62,373 nt of DNA from an uncultured Acetatifactor sp. (GTDB taxonomy: Bacteria; Bacillota; Clostridia; Lachnospirales; Lachnospiraceae): assembly GCA_947625255.1 (NCBI GenBank), contig CANQNT010000017.1, forward strand, positions 1 through 62,373, read 5' to 3'. The notes below the pieces were generated by a model that searched no databases, was not told where the DNA came from, and was given only the letters and a program-made list of their open reading frames with translations. The translations under genes were made by a program, and so were the position numbers. How positions within the stretch are numbered: the first letter of the stretch is position 1; every line of letters begins with the position of its first letter. Shown one piece after another: positions 46,392 to 55,860 of the stretch.

Positions 46392-47231
46392 TTATGCCTC
46401 ATCATACAGCTTCTGGATGTAGTCCCTGCACTGCACGTTATTCTCAGGTCTGGTATCTTCCAGGGTCGCATGAATAAAAGGCTTGCGGTATTTCATAAAG
46501 CGGATCAGGGCGTCGTAATTCATCCGGCCAAGCCCCGCTCCCATAGAAATCAGTCTGCCGTCGCGCACGTCAAAGTCCTTGATATGCACCACGGCGATCT
46601 CTTCTCCCAAAAGGTCGATGGCTTCTTCAATAATGGCCACATGGTCCTGATAATTGCTGATATCCAGCATATTCACGGGATCCAGAATAATCTGCAGGTT
46701 CGGAGAATTGATCTCGTCCAAAACTCTGCGGGCCCGCTGGGAATTATATACGATATGGCGCCAAACCGGCTCAATGGCCACCACCACACCCATCTTTTCC
46801 GCATATTCCACCACGGGACGGAGGTTGGTGATGAAGGTCTGAAGCGCTTCTTCCCCATGACATTCAGGCACCGGGGTATAGGTCTCATTGGGTGCGCCGG
46901 TCTCCGTCCCCACCACGCCGCAGCCCAGCCAGGAGGCAAAGCGGATATGCGTCATGTAATGATGGGTAATCTGGGCCAATTGCTCCGGATTGGGGTTCGC
47001 CAGATTCAGATAACAGCCCAAAACGGCGCAATCCAACTGATTCCTGGCAAAAAGATTACGTAGGTAAATGGCCAGTCCCGGGGTCAATGCCTCATCCGTA
47101 TAGGGCAGAGTGGGCGGAAACACCTTGTGCATCGCCATATGGCCGCATTGAAACCCAAGATTGTGAACATCCGCCAGTCGCTCCTCGATCGGGAGTTGTT
47201 TCGTGTCATGAAGACGAATTCCTAATTGCAT
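46392..47231 (-). CDS. sugar phosphate isomerase/epimerase (xylose-isomerase-like TIM barrel)
   Basis: 279 residues from ATG 47231, with AGAGGGA upstream; the in-frame extension to 47387 is AT-rich and lacks a ribosome site. AP-endonuclease-2-type TIM barrel with the likely metal ligands in VAIEPVW (Glu), ILDPVNML (Asp), VVHIKDF (His) and ATLEDT (Glu). The substrate cannot be read from sequence; divergent placement next to uxaC suggests a sugar acid or keto-sugar intermediate. Confidence 0.85.
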   Translation of the reverse strand: MQLGIRLHDTKQLPIEERLADVHNLGFQCGHMAMHKVFPPTLPYTDEALTPGLAIYLRNLFARNQLDCAVLGCYLNLANPNPEQLAQITHHYMTHIRFASWLGCGVVGTETGAPNETYTPVPECHGEEALQTFITNLRPVVEYAEKMGVVVAIEPVWRHIVYNSQRARRVLDEINSPNLQIILDPVNMLDISNYQDHVAIIEEAIDLLGEEIAVVHIKDFDVRDGRLISMGAGLGRMNYDALIRFMKYRKPFIHATLEDTRPENNVQCRDYIQKLYDEA

Positions 47232-47388
47232 AATTTCCCTCTTTTCTGCGCGGCCTTTTAGAAAAGGGCGCCGCACGCCGCGCTTATGCCCGTCCGTTTC
47301 TCCATTTTTCTGACTTGTCCTCTTTCTTCCGATAAAGCCAAAGCTATTTTTCTTATTTATTTTACTTTCAATTCCCCTATTCGTCAAC

Positions 47389-47432
47389 CGCTTTTCTTAT
47401 TTGTTTTCATCGCTTTTCTTATTGGTTTTCAT
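47389..47432. repeat. two 22-bp tandem repeats upstream of uxaC
   Basis: Units 47389-47410 and 47411-47432 begin CGCTTTTCTTATT and end GTTTTCAT, with one mismatch. A degenerate relative starts at 47343. The helical phasing suits operators of a dimeric regulator. Confidence 0.6.
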
Positions 47433-47524
47433 CCATTTGCTTTGTCAAGACTTCGTTGCTGTTCAGAATCGAACGTCCATTGGCCGGGCCTGAACCCCGG
47501 CCTGAACCCCTCTGGCCTGAATCC

Positions 47525-47577
47525 TTGGACGAAATGTCCAAAAAGGCCTTGCGAAAACATAGGGAATTCGCTATAAT
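47525..47577 (+). promoter_or_regulatory. uxaC promoter with upstream inverted repeat
   Basis: TTGCGA at 47549-47554, 17-bp spacer, TATAAT at 47572-47577. Immediately upstream, TTGGAC-GAAAT-GTCCAA (47525-47541) is a possible operator. Confidence 0.8.
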
Positions 47578-47613
47578 GAAAAAAAATTTGTTTTTAAAAG
47601 GAGGAGATTCCAA

Positions 47614-49023
47614 ATGAAAGCTTTCATGGACAAGGATTTTCTGTTGGAAACTGATACCGCCAAAAAGCTGTATCATGAATTTGCGGAAAACACCCCGATT
47701 TTAGACTATCATTGCCATATCAATCCGAAAGAGATCGCGGAGGATCGACATTTTGACAACATTACCCAGGTCTGGCTGGGGGGCGATCATTATAAATGGC
47801 GCTTCATGCGTTCCTGCGGCGTGGATGAGAAATATATCACCGGAGACGCTTCCGACTATGAGAAGTTCTGCAAGTGGGCAGAGTGCCTCGGCACGGCCAT
47901 CGGCAATCCATTATATCATTGGAGCCATCTGGAGCTGCGCAAATATTTCGGTTATACAGGGGTATTGAGCAAGAAAACCGCTGATGAAGTCTGGAATCTC
48001 TGCAACGCCAGGCTGCGGGATCCTGCCACCAGCGTTCGTTCCCTGATCAAGCAGAGCAATGTGACCCTGATCTGCACCACGGATGATCCCATTGACACTC
48101 TGGAGTGGCATAAGATGATCGCTGAAGATGATTCCTTTGACGTGAAAGTGCTTCCCGCCTGGAGACCCGACAAGGCGATGAACATTGAAAAGCCTGATTT
48201 TCTGGATTATCTGGCTAAATTGGAGGACGCCAGCGGTATCGCTGAAATCAACACCTTTGAAAAGCTGATACAAGCACTGCACATCCGTATGGATTATTTT
48301 GCATCCATGGGCTGTACCGTATCGGATCACGCCCTGGAATATGTGATGTTTAACCCTTCCAATCACGACGAGATCGAGCTCATCTTCTTAAAGAGACTGA
48401 ACCGTATGGTTCTGACCAAGGAAGAAGAGATGAAGTATAAGACCGCTTTCATGATCTTCATGGGCAGAGAATATCACGCCCGTAATTGGGTCATGCAGCT
48501 GCATTATGGATGCAAGCGTGACAACAATACCAGGATGTACAAGAAATTAGGACCGGATACCGGCTACGATGGGATCAACAACAATACTCCTTCCGCTCAG
48601 CTGGCCGATTTCCTGAACGCCCTTTGCGAGACCGGCGAACTGCCCAAGACCATCCTTTACAGCCTGAATCCCAATGACAACCAGTCCATCGGCACCATGA
48701 TCGGCTGCTTCCAGGATTCCGAAGCCGTAGGCAAGATTCAGCAAGGCAGCGCCTGGTGGTTCAATGATCACAAGACCGGCATGCAGGACCAGATGATTTC
48801 TCTGGCCAACCTCGGAAATCTGGCAGGCTTCGTGGGGATGCTCACGGACTCCAGAAGCTTTCTTTCCTACACCAGACATGAATATTTCCGCCGCATTCTC
48901 TGCAACCTGATCGGCAACTGGGTAGAGAATGGCGAGTTCCCGGCTGACTATGAGATTCTGGAAGAGATTGTGAAGAATATTTCTTATTATAACGCGGTCA
49001 GATACTTTAACTTCCCGTTATAA
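47614..49023 (+). CDS. uxaC: uronate isomerase (glucuronate/galacturonate isomerase)
   Basis: 469 residues of the amidohydrolase-related UxaC family. Metal and substrate residues are visible in DYHCHINPKEIAED, ICTTDDPIDTLEWH, LPAWRPDKAMN and HDEIELIFLKR, with MLTDSRSFLSYTRHEYFRRILCN at the end. It converts D-galacturonate to D-tagaturonate (or glucuronate to fructuronate), the entry step for sugar released by the pectin locus. AAAGGAGG lies nine bases before the ATG. It has its own promoter and is transcribed against the main pectin operon. Confidence 0.97.
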   Translation: MKAFMDKDFLLETDTAKKLYHEFAENTPILDYHCHINPKEIAEDRHFDNITQVWLGGDHYKWRFMRSCGVDEKYITGDASDYEKFCKWAECLGTAIGNPLYHWSHLELRKYFGYTGVLSKKTADEVWNLCNARLRDPATSVRSLIKQSNVTLICTTDDPIDTLEWHKMIAEDDSFDVKVLPAWRPDKAMNIEKPDFLDYLAKLEDASGIAEINTFEKLIQALHIRMDYFASMGCTVSDHALEYVMFNPSNHDEIELIFLKRLNRMVLTKEEEMKYKTAFMIFMGREYHARNWVMQLHYGCKRDNNTRMYKKLGPDTGYDGINNNTPSAQLADFLNALCETGELPKTILYSLNPNDNQSIGTMIGCFQDSEAVGKIQQGSAWWFNDHKTGMQDQMISLANLGNLAGFVGMLTDSRSFLSYTRHEYFRRILCNLIGNWVENGEFPADYEILEEIVKNISYYNAVRYFNFPL

Positions 49024-49034
49024 AGGGAATCGTA

Positions 49035-49398
49035 GGCCTAAGGAATTCCATTGCCAGTCCTATGGCGGGAGAGCTGGCGCGGCACTATCTGTGGCGGTTT
49101 TGGACCAAGCTGCCTCGCAGCGGGCACATGGCCATTTTCGATCGTACCCGGTATGGCCGGGTGATGGTGGAGCGGATCGAGGGCTTCTGCTCTGAGAACG
49201 ACTGGGATGCCGTGGTATCTTATTGAATTCCTCGATAAAAAGTGCGCGCGGATCCGCGCACTGCAGATCGTCACTGACGATTTCGAAAAAGCTGTGGAAG
49301 AAAATGTGGTCCGTGGGATGAAGAACCAAAGTGCAAAAATGAAAGAAACGAAAAAATCCCGGATCTTCCATTTGAAAGGGCTGCTGCAGAATGACTGA
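49035..49398 (+). pseudogene. decayed polyphosphate kinase 2 (PPK2) remnant
   Basis: Two pieces of a PPK2 protein survive in different frames. Frame one (49035-49223) gives SPMAGELARHYLWRFWTKLP, RSGHMAIFDRTRYGRVMVER and IEGFCSENDW, which is the PPK2 core. Frame two (49207-49398) gives PWYLIEFLDKKCARIRALQI, the PPK2 C-terminal block. The roughly 70-100 residues that should lie between are gone, and the N-terminus is missing. PPK2 enzymes transfer phosphate between polyphosphate and nucleotides. The remnant is non-functional. Confidence 0.8.
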
Positions 49399-49427
49399 AA
49401 ACCAGTCATTCTGCAGCAGCCCCTTTT
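49378..49427 (+). terminator. strong intrinsic terminator after the PPK2 remnant
   Basis: Perfect 19-bp stem (49378-49396 with 49404-49422), 7-nt loop, followed by CTTTTC. The real end of the former ppk2 gene and now possibly of uxaC mRNA. Confidence 0.88.
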
Positions 49428-49510
49428 CTCAAACGTGACCAATAACCGTCAAACTCTCTTGTGTCAAACACCAAACCGCATCCTGTCACGCAAGGAATCA
49501 TTGCGCGGCC

Positions 49511-50152
49511 TCACTGCACGGCATTCACGTTCTTCATGGTTCCCATGACCATCAGACTCTCATCTTCCTGAAACACATGCTGCGGACTGGGAAGCGGGAA
49601 TATCTGCTCCCCTTTTTTCGTGGCCAGAATACTGATATTAAACTTGTTCCGAATGGACAGATCCACGATGCTCCTGCCGATCCAGCGCCTGGGAATGGCA
49701 ATCTCATAGATCCCAATCTCCGGGGTCAGTTCAATGTAATCAAAGATATTGTCCGCGCCGAACTTAATCGCCAGACGCTCCGCGATCTCCCGCTCCGCAT
49801 AGACCACATAATCCGCGCCGTTGCGCAGAAGCAGCTTCTTATGCACTTCTCTGGTAGCCCTTGCGACTACGAACTTGCAGCCCAGGTCTTTCAGCAGCAC
49901 CGTGATTTCCAGCACGCTCTGAAAGCTTTCCCCAATGGCAATGACAGCCAGGTCAAAATTGCGGATTCCCAGGCTCTCCATAAAGCGCTCGTCCGTGGCA
50001 TCTCCGATCAAAATCTGCTGGATGGTGCCTACCGCGTCATCCGCCCGATCTTCATTGTAATCGATGGCCATGACTTCATGGCCGTTTTCGATAAAGGTCT
50101 GGGCCATGTGCCGGCCAAACCGTCCCAATCCGATGATTAATATGGATTTCAT
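49511..50152 (-). CDS. ktrA: Ktr/Trk potassium uptake regulatory subunit (RCK)
   Basis: 213 residues. N-terminal Rossmann fold RCK-N (GLGRFGRHMAQTF dinucleotide motif, DYNEDRADD acidic ribose-binding turn) and C-terminal RCK-C domain (about 135-210). Cytosolic ring subunit that gates the TrkH/KtrB channel with ATP/ADP or NAD(H). Follows the membrane subunit by 21 bases in the same operon. Confidence 0.93.
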   Translation of the reverse strand: MKSILIIGLGRFGRHMAQTFIENGHEVMAIDYNEDRADDAVGTIQQILIGDATDERFMESLGIRNFDLAVIAIGESFQSVLEITVLLKDLGCKFVVARATREVHKKLLLRNGADYVVYAEREIAERLAIKFGADNIFDYIELTPEIGIYEIAIPRRWIGRSIVDLSIRNKFNISILATKKGEQIFPLPSPQHVFQEDESLMVMGTMKNVNAVQ

Positions 50153-50173
50153 TGTACCCTCCTTACCATCTGG

Positions 50174-51529
50174 TCAACCCACTTGTATCTTTTCCAGGGG
50201 AAGCCTGGAATTGGTCACTCGCTTCTCTGAGGAAAAAGCCAGCAGCATTGTGACGGATCCCACTCTTCCACAGAGCATCAAAAACGCCAAAAGCAGCTTG
50301 GTAAACATCGTCACTCTGGGAGTCAGGCCGAAAGACAGGCCCACCGTGGCCATGGCGGACACGGACTCAAACAGCGCGGTCATCATGGGGACCTCTTCAA
50401 TGGCGGAAATCAATACCGCCGCAGTGGTAGTCAAAAGCAGATAGGTCATGAACACGCAGGAAGCCGTTCTGGTAATACTCTCCTCCATGCGCCTTCCAAA
50501 GGCTTCCACATTCTTTTTTCTGCGGAACGTGGTGAAAATGCTGACGCACAGCACCCAAAAGGTCGTGGTCTTCACGCCGCCCGCCGTGGAACCCGTGGAA
50601 CCGCCCACAAACATTAACAGAATCATGACGAACTTACCGCCCTCCGTCATGATGGACAAATCCGTGGTATTAAATCCGGCCGTTCTGGCGGAAACAGACT
50701 GGAAAAAGCTGGCCGCCCATTTTTCACTCAGTTTCAGACCCTGAAACATGGGATGACCATTCTCAAGGAAGAAAATGGAAACAGCGCCCAAAAATACCAG
50801 GGCAATGCTGATGGAAAGCACCATCTTACTCTGCAAATTATATTTTTTGACCCGTAACCGCTTGCTGAGGAGGTCATACCAGACGAAAAAGCCCAGGCCC
50901 CCTATAAAAATCAAAAGCATCAGAACGATATTCACATACCAGCTGCCCGTAAACCCCGTCAAAGAGGAAAAAGTCCCCGTTTCCGACCCCATCAGGTCAA
51001 AGCCCGCATTGCAAAATGCGGAAATCGCGTGGAAAAAGGAATAATACAATCCCTTTCCCAAGCCGAATCTGGGAATGAAATCCACGCTCAGAAGCACCAT
51101 TCCCAGCCCCTCGATCACCAAGGTCCCCAGAACGATGAACTTGGACATCCTCACGATCCCGCCAATCTGAGGCGCGGAGATGGAGTTTTGCATGATCAGA
51201 CGTTGATTCAAACCGATTTTCTGCTTGGTATAGGCCATGATGACAATGGCGATGGTCATAAATCCCACACCGCCAATCTGGATCAGACCCAGAATCACAA
51301 GCTGTCCAAAAACAGTCCAGTGGGTCGCCGTGTCATACCGGATCAGCCCCGTCACACAAGTGGCCGAGGTCGCCGTAAAAAAGCAATCCGAAATCGGCGT
51401 TCCTCCCGGTCCCCTGGTCGCGATGGGCAGCGACAACAGTAACGTCCCCACCAGGACGATCATGCAATATCCGCCTAAAATAAGTTTCATTGGCGACACA
51501 CTGTGCCACACATTCCATTTTGATTTCAC
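50174..51529 (-). CDS. ktrB: Ktr/Trk potassium channel membrane subunit
   Basis: 451 residues, four membrane-pore-membrane repeats. Selectivity-filter segments appear as ATCVTGL, SAFCNAGFD, SARTAGFNT and SMATVGLSFGL, each centred on the conserved Gly. GTG start with GGGGAG nine bases upstream. Forms the K+ pathway in the cytoplasmic membrane with the RCK subunit encoded next. Confidence 0.95.
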   Translation of the reverse strand: MKSKWNVWHSVSPMKLILGGYCMIVLVGTLLLSLPIATRGPGGTPISDCFFTATSATCVTGLIRYDTATHWTVFGQLVILGLIQIGGVGFMTIAIVIMAYTKQKIGLNQRLIMQNSISAPQIGGIVRMSKFIVLGTLVIEGLGMVLLSVDFIPRFGLGKGLYYSFFHAISAFCNAGFDLMGSETGTFSSLTGFTGSWYVNIVLMLLIFIGGLGFFVWYDLLSKRLRVKKYNLQSKMVLSISIALVFLGAVSIFFLENGHPMFQGLKLSEKWAASFFQSVSARTAGFNTTDLSIMTEGGKFVMILLMFVGGSTGSTAGGVKTTTFWVLCVSIFTTFRRKKNVEAFGRRMEESITRTASCVFMTYLLLTTTAAVLISAIEEVPMMTALFESVSAMATVGLSFGLTPRVTMFTKLLLAFLMLCGRVGSVTMLLAFSSEKRVTNSRLPLEKIQVG

Positions 51530-51592
51530 TTACATCTACTCCCCATAAAACTGCCCTGCTCTATGAATATTTTGCTGCCGAAAATAAGTTTT

Positions 51593-51644
51593 TCAGAAAA
51601 CAAAGCCCATGGGGCAGGCTCTTCGCCGCTTCCGCATGGGCCTT
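51593..51644 (-). terminator. intrinsic terminator of the ptb-buk operon
   Basis: In minus-strand reading, GGCCCATG and CATGGGC close a long hairpin, followed by TTTGTTTTCT. It separates buk from ktrB. Confidence 0.75.
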
Positions 51645-51649
51645 AGTCA

Positions 51650-52717
51650 TCAATATTCGCAGACCTTCTCTTCGCCGTTTAACACGCGCAGCGCGCCCTG
51701 GGCCAGAGCCAGAAGCTCGTCCTCTCCGGGATAAACGGTGAACGGAGCGATCCATCCCGCACGCTCTTTCATGGCCGCGATCACATCCGCGCCATACGCG
51801 ATACCGCCGGTCACAATGATCTGGTCGATCTTGCCGTTCAATACGCAGGCCATGGAACCGATGTCCTTGCACACCTGGAGAATGAACGCTTCCTTGACCT
51901 CAATGGCCTTGGGATCTCCCGCATTCGCCCTCTTAGTCACCTCTCTCATATCGTTGGTGCCCAGGTAAGCGTTGAAACCGCCCTTGCCCACGATCTTGCT
52001 GTAAACCTCTTTTTCCGTGTATTTTCCGGAAAAGCACATCTTAATCAAAGCACCGCTGGGAACCGCTCCCGCTCTCTCCGGAGAAAAAGCGCCGTCGCCA
52101 TCCAGCGCGTTAAACACATCCACTACCTTGCCATATTCATGAGCGCCCACGGATACGCCGCCGCCCATGTGCACCACGATCAGGCGTAAAGACTCATAGG
52201 GTCTGCCGATTTCCCTGGCATACCTCTTGGCCACCGCTTTCTGGTTCAGCGCGTGGAACACGCTGGTGCGAGGAAGCTCGGGAACACCAGAGTATCTGGC
52301 AATGGGCATCAGCTCGTCCACTACCACGGGATCCACAATATAAGAAGGAAGTCCCAAAGAATCTCCGATCTCTCTGGCCAGGATTCCGCCCAGATTGGAC
52401 GCATGCTGACCCTGGACCCCGATCTTCAGATCCTCCAACAGTTCGTCCGTCACGGCATAAGTGCCGCCGGGAATGGGCTTCAGCATTCCGCCCCGTCCCA
52501 CGATCACATTCAGGGACTTCATGTCGAAATTTTTGGTTTCCAGCAAGTCAGTAATGATTTTTTTCCGAAAATCCTTTTGATCCACGATGGAAGCAAACTG
52601 TCCGATTTCTTCCGTGGAATGACGCAGGGTTTCTTCAAATAGCAAGGTTTCATCCTCAAACACGCCGATCTTGGTGGAAGTGGAACCCGGATTGATAATT
52701 AAACTTTTAATAGACAT
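51650..52717 (-). CDS. buk: butyrate kinase
   Basis: 355 residues from ATG 52717, which has AAAGGAGG upstream. ASKHA-type acetokinase fold with [17 protein letters not shown] (phosphate 1 loop), [13 protein letters not shown] (phosphate 2) and VTGGIAYG (adenosine site). It makes butyrate and ATP from butyryl phosphate. The partner Ptb is encoded 13 bases upstream, so the pair forms the kinase route of butyrate formation. Related branched-chain fatty acid kinases cannot be fully excluded. Confidence 0.93.
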   Translation of the reverse strand: MSIKSLIINPGSTSTKIGVFEDETLLFEETLRHSTEEIGQFASIVDQKDFRKKIITDLLETKNFDMKSLNVIVGRGGMLKPIPGGTYAVTDELLEDLKIGVQGQHASNLGGILAREIGDSLGLPSYIVDPVVVDELMPIARYSGVPELPRTSVFHALNQKAVAKRYAREIGRPYESLRLIVVHMGGGVSVGAHEYGKVVDVFNALDGDGAFSPERAGAVPSGALIKMCFSGKYTEKEVYSKIVGKGGFNAYLGTNDMREVTKRANAGDPKAIEVKEAFILQVCKDIGSMACVLNGKIDQIIVTGGIAYGADVIAAMKERAGWIAPFTVYPGEDELLALAQGALRVLNGEEKVCEY

Positions 52718-52730
52718 CGTTTTGCCTCCT

Positions 52731-53654
52731 TTAAGAATCTTTCCGCATCTCGGCAGCCACAACCGCCGCCAACGCGATGGAATTCACCTTGGTCTCAAAA
52801 GAATCGGAGCGACTGGTCAAAATCACGGGAACCTTGGTCCCGGTCAGGATACAGCCATTTTTCATATGCGGAACCATATGTACGATGGCCTTGTACACCT
52901 GATTGCCCGCGTGAATATCCGGAAACAATAACACGTCCGCATCCCCCTGAATCTTACGATTGGTAGCTCCCTTATGCTTGACAGCCTCGGGATCGATCGC
53001 CAGATCCAAAGACAGAGGACCGTCCACGATACAGCCCGTAATCCGGCCTTCTTCGTTCATCCTGGTCAGCTCCGCCGCCTCCAGGGTAACCGGCATCTTG
53101 GGATTCACCACTTCCACCGCCGCCAAAGGCGCTACCTTGGGCAGTTCCACGCCGCAGGCCTTGCACACTGGAACCGTGTTGTTAATGATATGAACCTTGT
53201 CCTCCAAAGTAGGATAGGTCATAAAGGCCACATCGGTCAAGTACAAGAGACGATCAAAACCGGGGATCTCAAACACCGCCACATGGGACAGCACGCCGCC
53301 GGTACGCAGACCCACTTCCTTATCCAGCACGCTCTTCAGGAAATTCTTCGTATCGATAATTCCCTTCATGTACATATCCGCCTTACCGTCATGGGCCAGT
53401 TTCACCGCTTTCAGGGAAGCCTGGATCATATCCGGCTCATCGATGATCTCAAAACCCTCCAAATCCATATCGATGGATGCGGCAATCTCACGAATCTTCG
53501 CTTCATCGCCCACCAGAATCGCGTCGGCAATACCAAGCTTCCCGGCCTCCTTGACTGCTTCCAGAACGGCTTCATCCTGCGCTACGGAAACGGCCACTTT
53601 CTTAACGCCGCATTCCTTGACTTTCGCAATAATCTCGTCAAAACCTTTCTTCAT
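52731..53654 (-). CDS. ptb: phosphate butyryltransferase
   Basis: 307 residues of the phosphate acetyl/butyryl transferase family (Rossmann-like halves; [48 protein letters not shown]). It exchanges CoA of butyryl-CoA for phosphate. AAAGGAC precedes the ATG. First gene of the operon with buk. Confidence 0.93.
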   Translation of the reverse strand: MKKGFDEIIAKVKECGVKKVAVSVAQDEAVLEAVKEAGKLGIADAILVGDEAKIREIAASIDMDLEGFEIIDEPDMIQASLKAVKLAHDGKADMYMKGIIDTKNFLKSVLDKEVGLRTGGVLSHVAVFEIPGFDRLLYLTDVAFMTYPTLEDKVHIINNTVPVCKACGVELPKVAPLAAVEVVNPKMPVTLEAAELTRMNEEGRITGCIVDGPLSLDLAIDPEAVKHKGATNRKIQGDADVLLFPDIHAGNQVYKAIVHMVPHMKNGCILTGTKVPVILTSRSDSFETKVNSIALAAVVAAEMRKDS

Positions 53655-53977
53655 CTTTTTTGTCCTTTCCCTTTATTTCTTTTATTCCATTTATTCGCGG
53701 GATAAGGAAAGAGCGGATCCGGAAGAAAACGGGGTTATGCCTAACCCGTCTGTCCCCACAGATACCCTCGCCGCAAAGGAAAACGAGGGATTACCGCTCC
53801 TCCTGATTTCCCCTGATATCGTTAAAAGAATATCACACCACATCTGAAAATGCAAGGCTTAGATGGAGGAATTCCCGATTATCATGGGTCATACATAGTT
53901 CCCCTTTAGTTCCCATTCGGAGATGACTATGGCGCAGCCTGGAGCCGCGCATCCTTGGTGAAGCCCGAACAGCGACA
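53655..53977. other. ptb leader and intergenic region
   Basis: Contains the ptb promoter (53827-53855) and a roughly 165-nt leader. The leader has a GGGTTA-GGCA-TAACCC hairpin (53741-53756), and an ATCAGGAGGAGCGG stretch with no convincing open frame behind it. I recognise no known riboswitch. Confidence 0.55.
53827..53855 (-). promoter_or_regulatory. promoter of ptb-buk
   Basis: Minus strand TTGCAT at 53855-53850, 17-bp spacer, TATTCT at 53832-53827. Confidence 0.7.
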
Positions 53978-54745
53978 TTATAGGAACAGAGGCAAAAGCT
54001 CCATGAGATTTTCTTTTTGGGCATACAATAAACGGGACAATTCCTCGTCCGGCCTGGTCTGGTCAGGAACCATGATCACCTTGCAGCCCGCACGGTAAGC
54101 GGACAAAATCCCATTGGGAGAATCCTCCACCGCGAAACATTCCTCCGGCCGCCGCCCCAGCCTGGCACAGGCATAGAGATAAATATCCGGGGCGGGTTTT
54201 CCCTCTTTTACCTGAGTGGCGCAGATGATCTGGTCAAAATAGGGAAACAGACTCAGACTGGTCAAATATTTCGTGGCACGTTCCTCATCCGTGGCCGTGG
54301 CCACGGCAGTCCTGACATGACGGAGCCTCAAGGCTTTCAAAAGCTCTGCGGCGCCAGGCTTCAATGGAATGCCCACCCTGTCCAAATAGGACTCCATCAG
54401 CTGCTTACGGCGGTTTCGAACCGCCGCATAATCCAGGTCTGGACCAAACCATTCCCGAAGCAGGGCGGGCGCAAAGGGACGACCCAGGCTGCGCAGGGCC
54501 AGGGCCTGCTGATCCGTCATCCGGTAACCGAACTCCGCCAGGGCTTTGGGCCAAAAGATACGATAGTATTTTTCCGTATCCAAAAGGGTACCGTCCATAT
54601 CGAAAATTACGGTGGCAGGGAAGCGAGGAGTGAGAACCGCTTCCCGCGAGGCGGCGGGATGGGATTCGAAAGTTGCTTTCTGCGTTGCAGGAGTGCGGGA
54701 TTCAAAATCCGTTCCCTGCGTACTAAAGGAAAAAGAGGCGCTCAT
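53978..54745 (-). CDS. HAD-family hydrolase, beta-phosphoglucomutase/phosphatase-like
   Basis: 255 residues with the HAD motifs FDMDGTLLDTEKYY (nucleophile Asp), TAVATAT, KPAPDIY (Lys) and VEDSPNGILSA (Asp). Cap domain about 55-120. An unusual N-terminal extension of about 43 residues rich in Ser/Thr/Phe precedes the core. The start overlaps the oxidoreductase stop by four bases (ATGA). The substrate is unknown, a sugar phosphate by family trend. The true start may be internal, as the extension is low-complexity. Confidence 0.85.
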   Translation of the reverse strand: MSASFSFSTQGTDFESRTPATQKATFESHPAASREAVLTPRFPATVIFDMDGTLLDTEKYYRIFWPKALAEFGYRMTDQQALALRSLGRPFAPALLREWFGPDLDYAAVRNRRKQLMESYLDRVGIPLKPGAAELLKALRLRHVRTAVATATDEERATKYLTSLSLFPYFDQIICATQVKEGKPAPDIYLYACARLGRRPEECFAVEDSPNGILSAYRAGCKVIMVPDQTRPDEELSRLLYAQKENLMELLPLFL

Positions 54746-55860
54746 CTCCCATCCCCTTTCTGCCAGGAATGGGGACCGGAAGTGATTACCTGGCCAGGAT
54801 GTGCCACTGCCTGCCGGAACAGTAATGTAAGATAAGCATCTTCCAAGGCTTCCGCCAGAGGATAACCACCGCTGCCGCTTTGCAGCAGTTCACCCATGTC
54901 CACCATCAGCGTGGCAATGGCATATTCATCCTGCCAGTTTTCCATATGAACCTCGGGATGCCAAATCTGGCCCCATTTCAGCAATTCCTCCGTATGCAAG
55001 ACTTCATAGGCCGGGTCGAAGCAGGGTTTAATCTGCTCTTCTACCGGCTTGCCGGAATCGTCCAGACAGCGCAGGATCGTATCGTTCCATTCGCCTCTCT
55101 GTCCCTGTACGTTAATATGCCGAGAACGAAGAAATGAATGATACTGAGTTCCGCTAAAATCATAAAAGGCCACTTTCCCGTTTTCAAACTCCAGAGAGAT
55201 ACGAGTCCGCTCACTCTCCCCCACCCGTCCATCCGTAATGGGACCAAAGCGGGAATCTGTTTCCGTGACTTTAAAACGGTATTGCCTGCCCCAAAGTTTT
55301 ACTGTCGGAAGCGGGCTTTGGCATTTTGCCTTTCTGCCAAAACCGCAGTTTAGCATACGCCGAATCAGGCTGATGCCATGATAATCATGTGCCAAGGACA
55401 ATTCTACCGCGTAGGGCTCCCCCAAGCGTCCTTGCTCCACCGCCCGAAGACCGGAGGCAATTAGCGGATAGCGAAAATATTGCTCTGCGATTTGCAGCTT
55501 GGCCCCTTTTTGATGGAGCGCCCACAAATCCTCCAGAGCCTCCTCGCCGGAAGCCGCCGGCGTTTCCGCCAGAACGGCATAGCCTTTCCGCAGCCACTCT
55601 TTTGCCACGGAATAATTGGAATCGTAAGAGACTGCCACCACGACAAAATCCGGATGGGATGCTTCGCAATCTGAGACGGAAGTCGTGGTGGGAATACCTG
55701 CCTCCAGACGAATGCGCCCGGCTTTTTCCCCGGTTCTGCAGAGCAGGAAATTTAAGTGGAAAAGCTCTGGATACCGCTTGGCAATCCGCACATAAAACAT
55801 GGCGCGCCAGCCGGACCCTACAATGATAAAAGATAAGGGTTTCCCAGGATAAGGGTTCAT
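54742..55860 (-). CDS. Gfo/Idh/MocA-family oxidoreductase
   Basis: 372 residues from ATG 55860 (AAGGAGG upstream). N-terminal Rossmann domain (FIIVGSGWRAMFYVRIAKRYP, AETPAASGEEALEDL, AEQYFRYP) and a C-terminal beta-sheet substrate domain. NAD(P)-dependent sugar or inositol dehydrogenases are typical; the substrate is not readable here. Coupled at both ends by four-base overlaps to the LMW-PTP and HAD genes. Confidence 0.9.
   Translation of the reverse strand: MNPYPGKPLSFIIVGSGWRAMFYVRIAKRYPELFHLNFLLCRTGEKAGRIRLEAGIPTTTSVSDCEASHPDFVVVAVSYDSNYSVAKEWLRKGYAVLAETPAASGEEALEDLWALHQKGAKLQIAEQYFRYPLIASGLRAVEQGRLGEPYAVELSLAHDYHGISLIRRMLNCGFGRKAKCQSPLPTVKLWGRQYRFKVTETDSRFGPITDGRVGESERTRISLEFENGKVAFYDFSGTQYHSFLRSRHINVQGQRGEWNDTILRCLDDSGKPVEEQIKPCFDPAYEVLHTEELLKWGQIWHPEVHMENWQDEYAIATLMVDMGELLQSGSGGYPLAEALEDAYLTLLFRQAVAHPGQVITSGPHSWQKGDGR

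Larger units (their letters stand above)
47232..47613. other. divergent control region between isomerase and uxaC
   Basis: No gene. Contains a T-rich 22-bp tandem repeat (47389-47432), a 12-bp GGCCTGAACCCC tandem repeat (47487-47510, partial third copy to 47520) and the uxaC promoter. Confidence 0.65.

Noticed and set aside
47389..47432. CRISPR-like repeat upstream of uxaC
   Set aside because: Only two head-to-tail 22-bp units without spacers, in a promoter region.
49207..49398. 63-codon frame after uxaC as a real small gene
   Set aside because: Its sequence is the C-terminal block of PPK2 and it begins inside the other PPK2 piece, so it is part of a pseudogene.
53655..53820. Riboswitch in the ptb leader
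   Set aside because: One short hairpin, no conserved riboswitch core that I recognise and no terminator before the gene.
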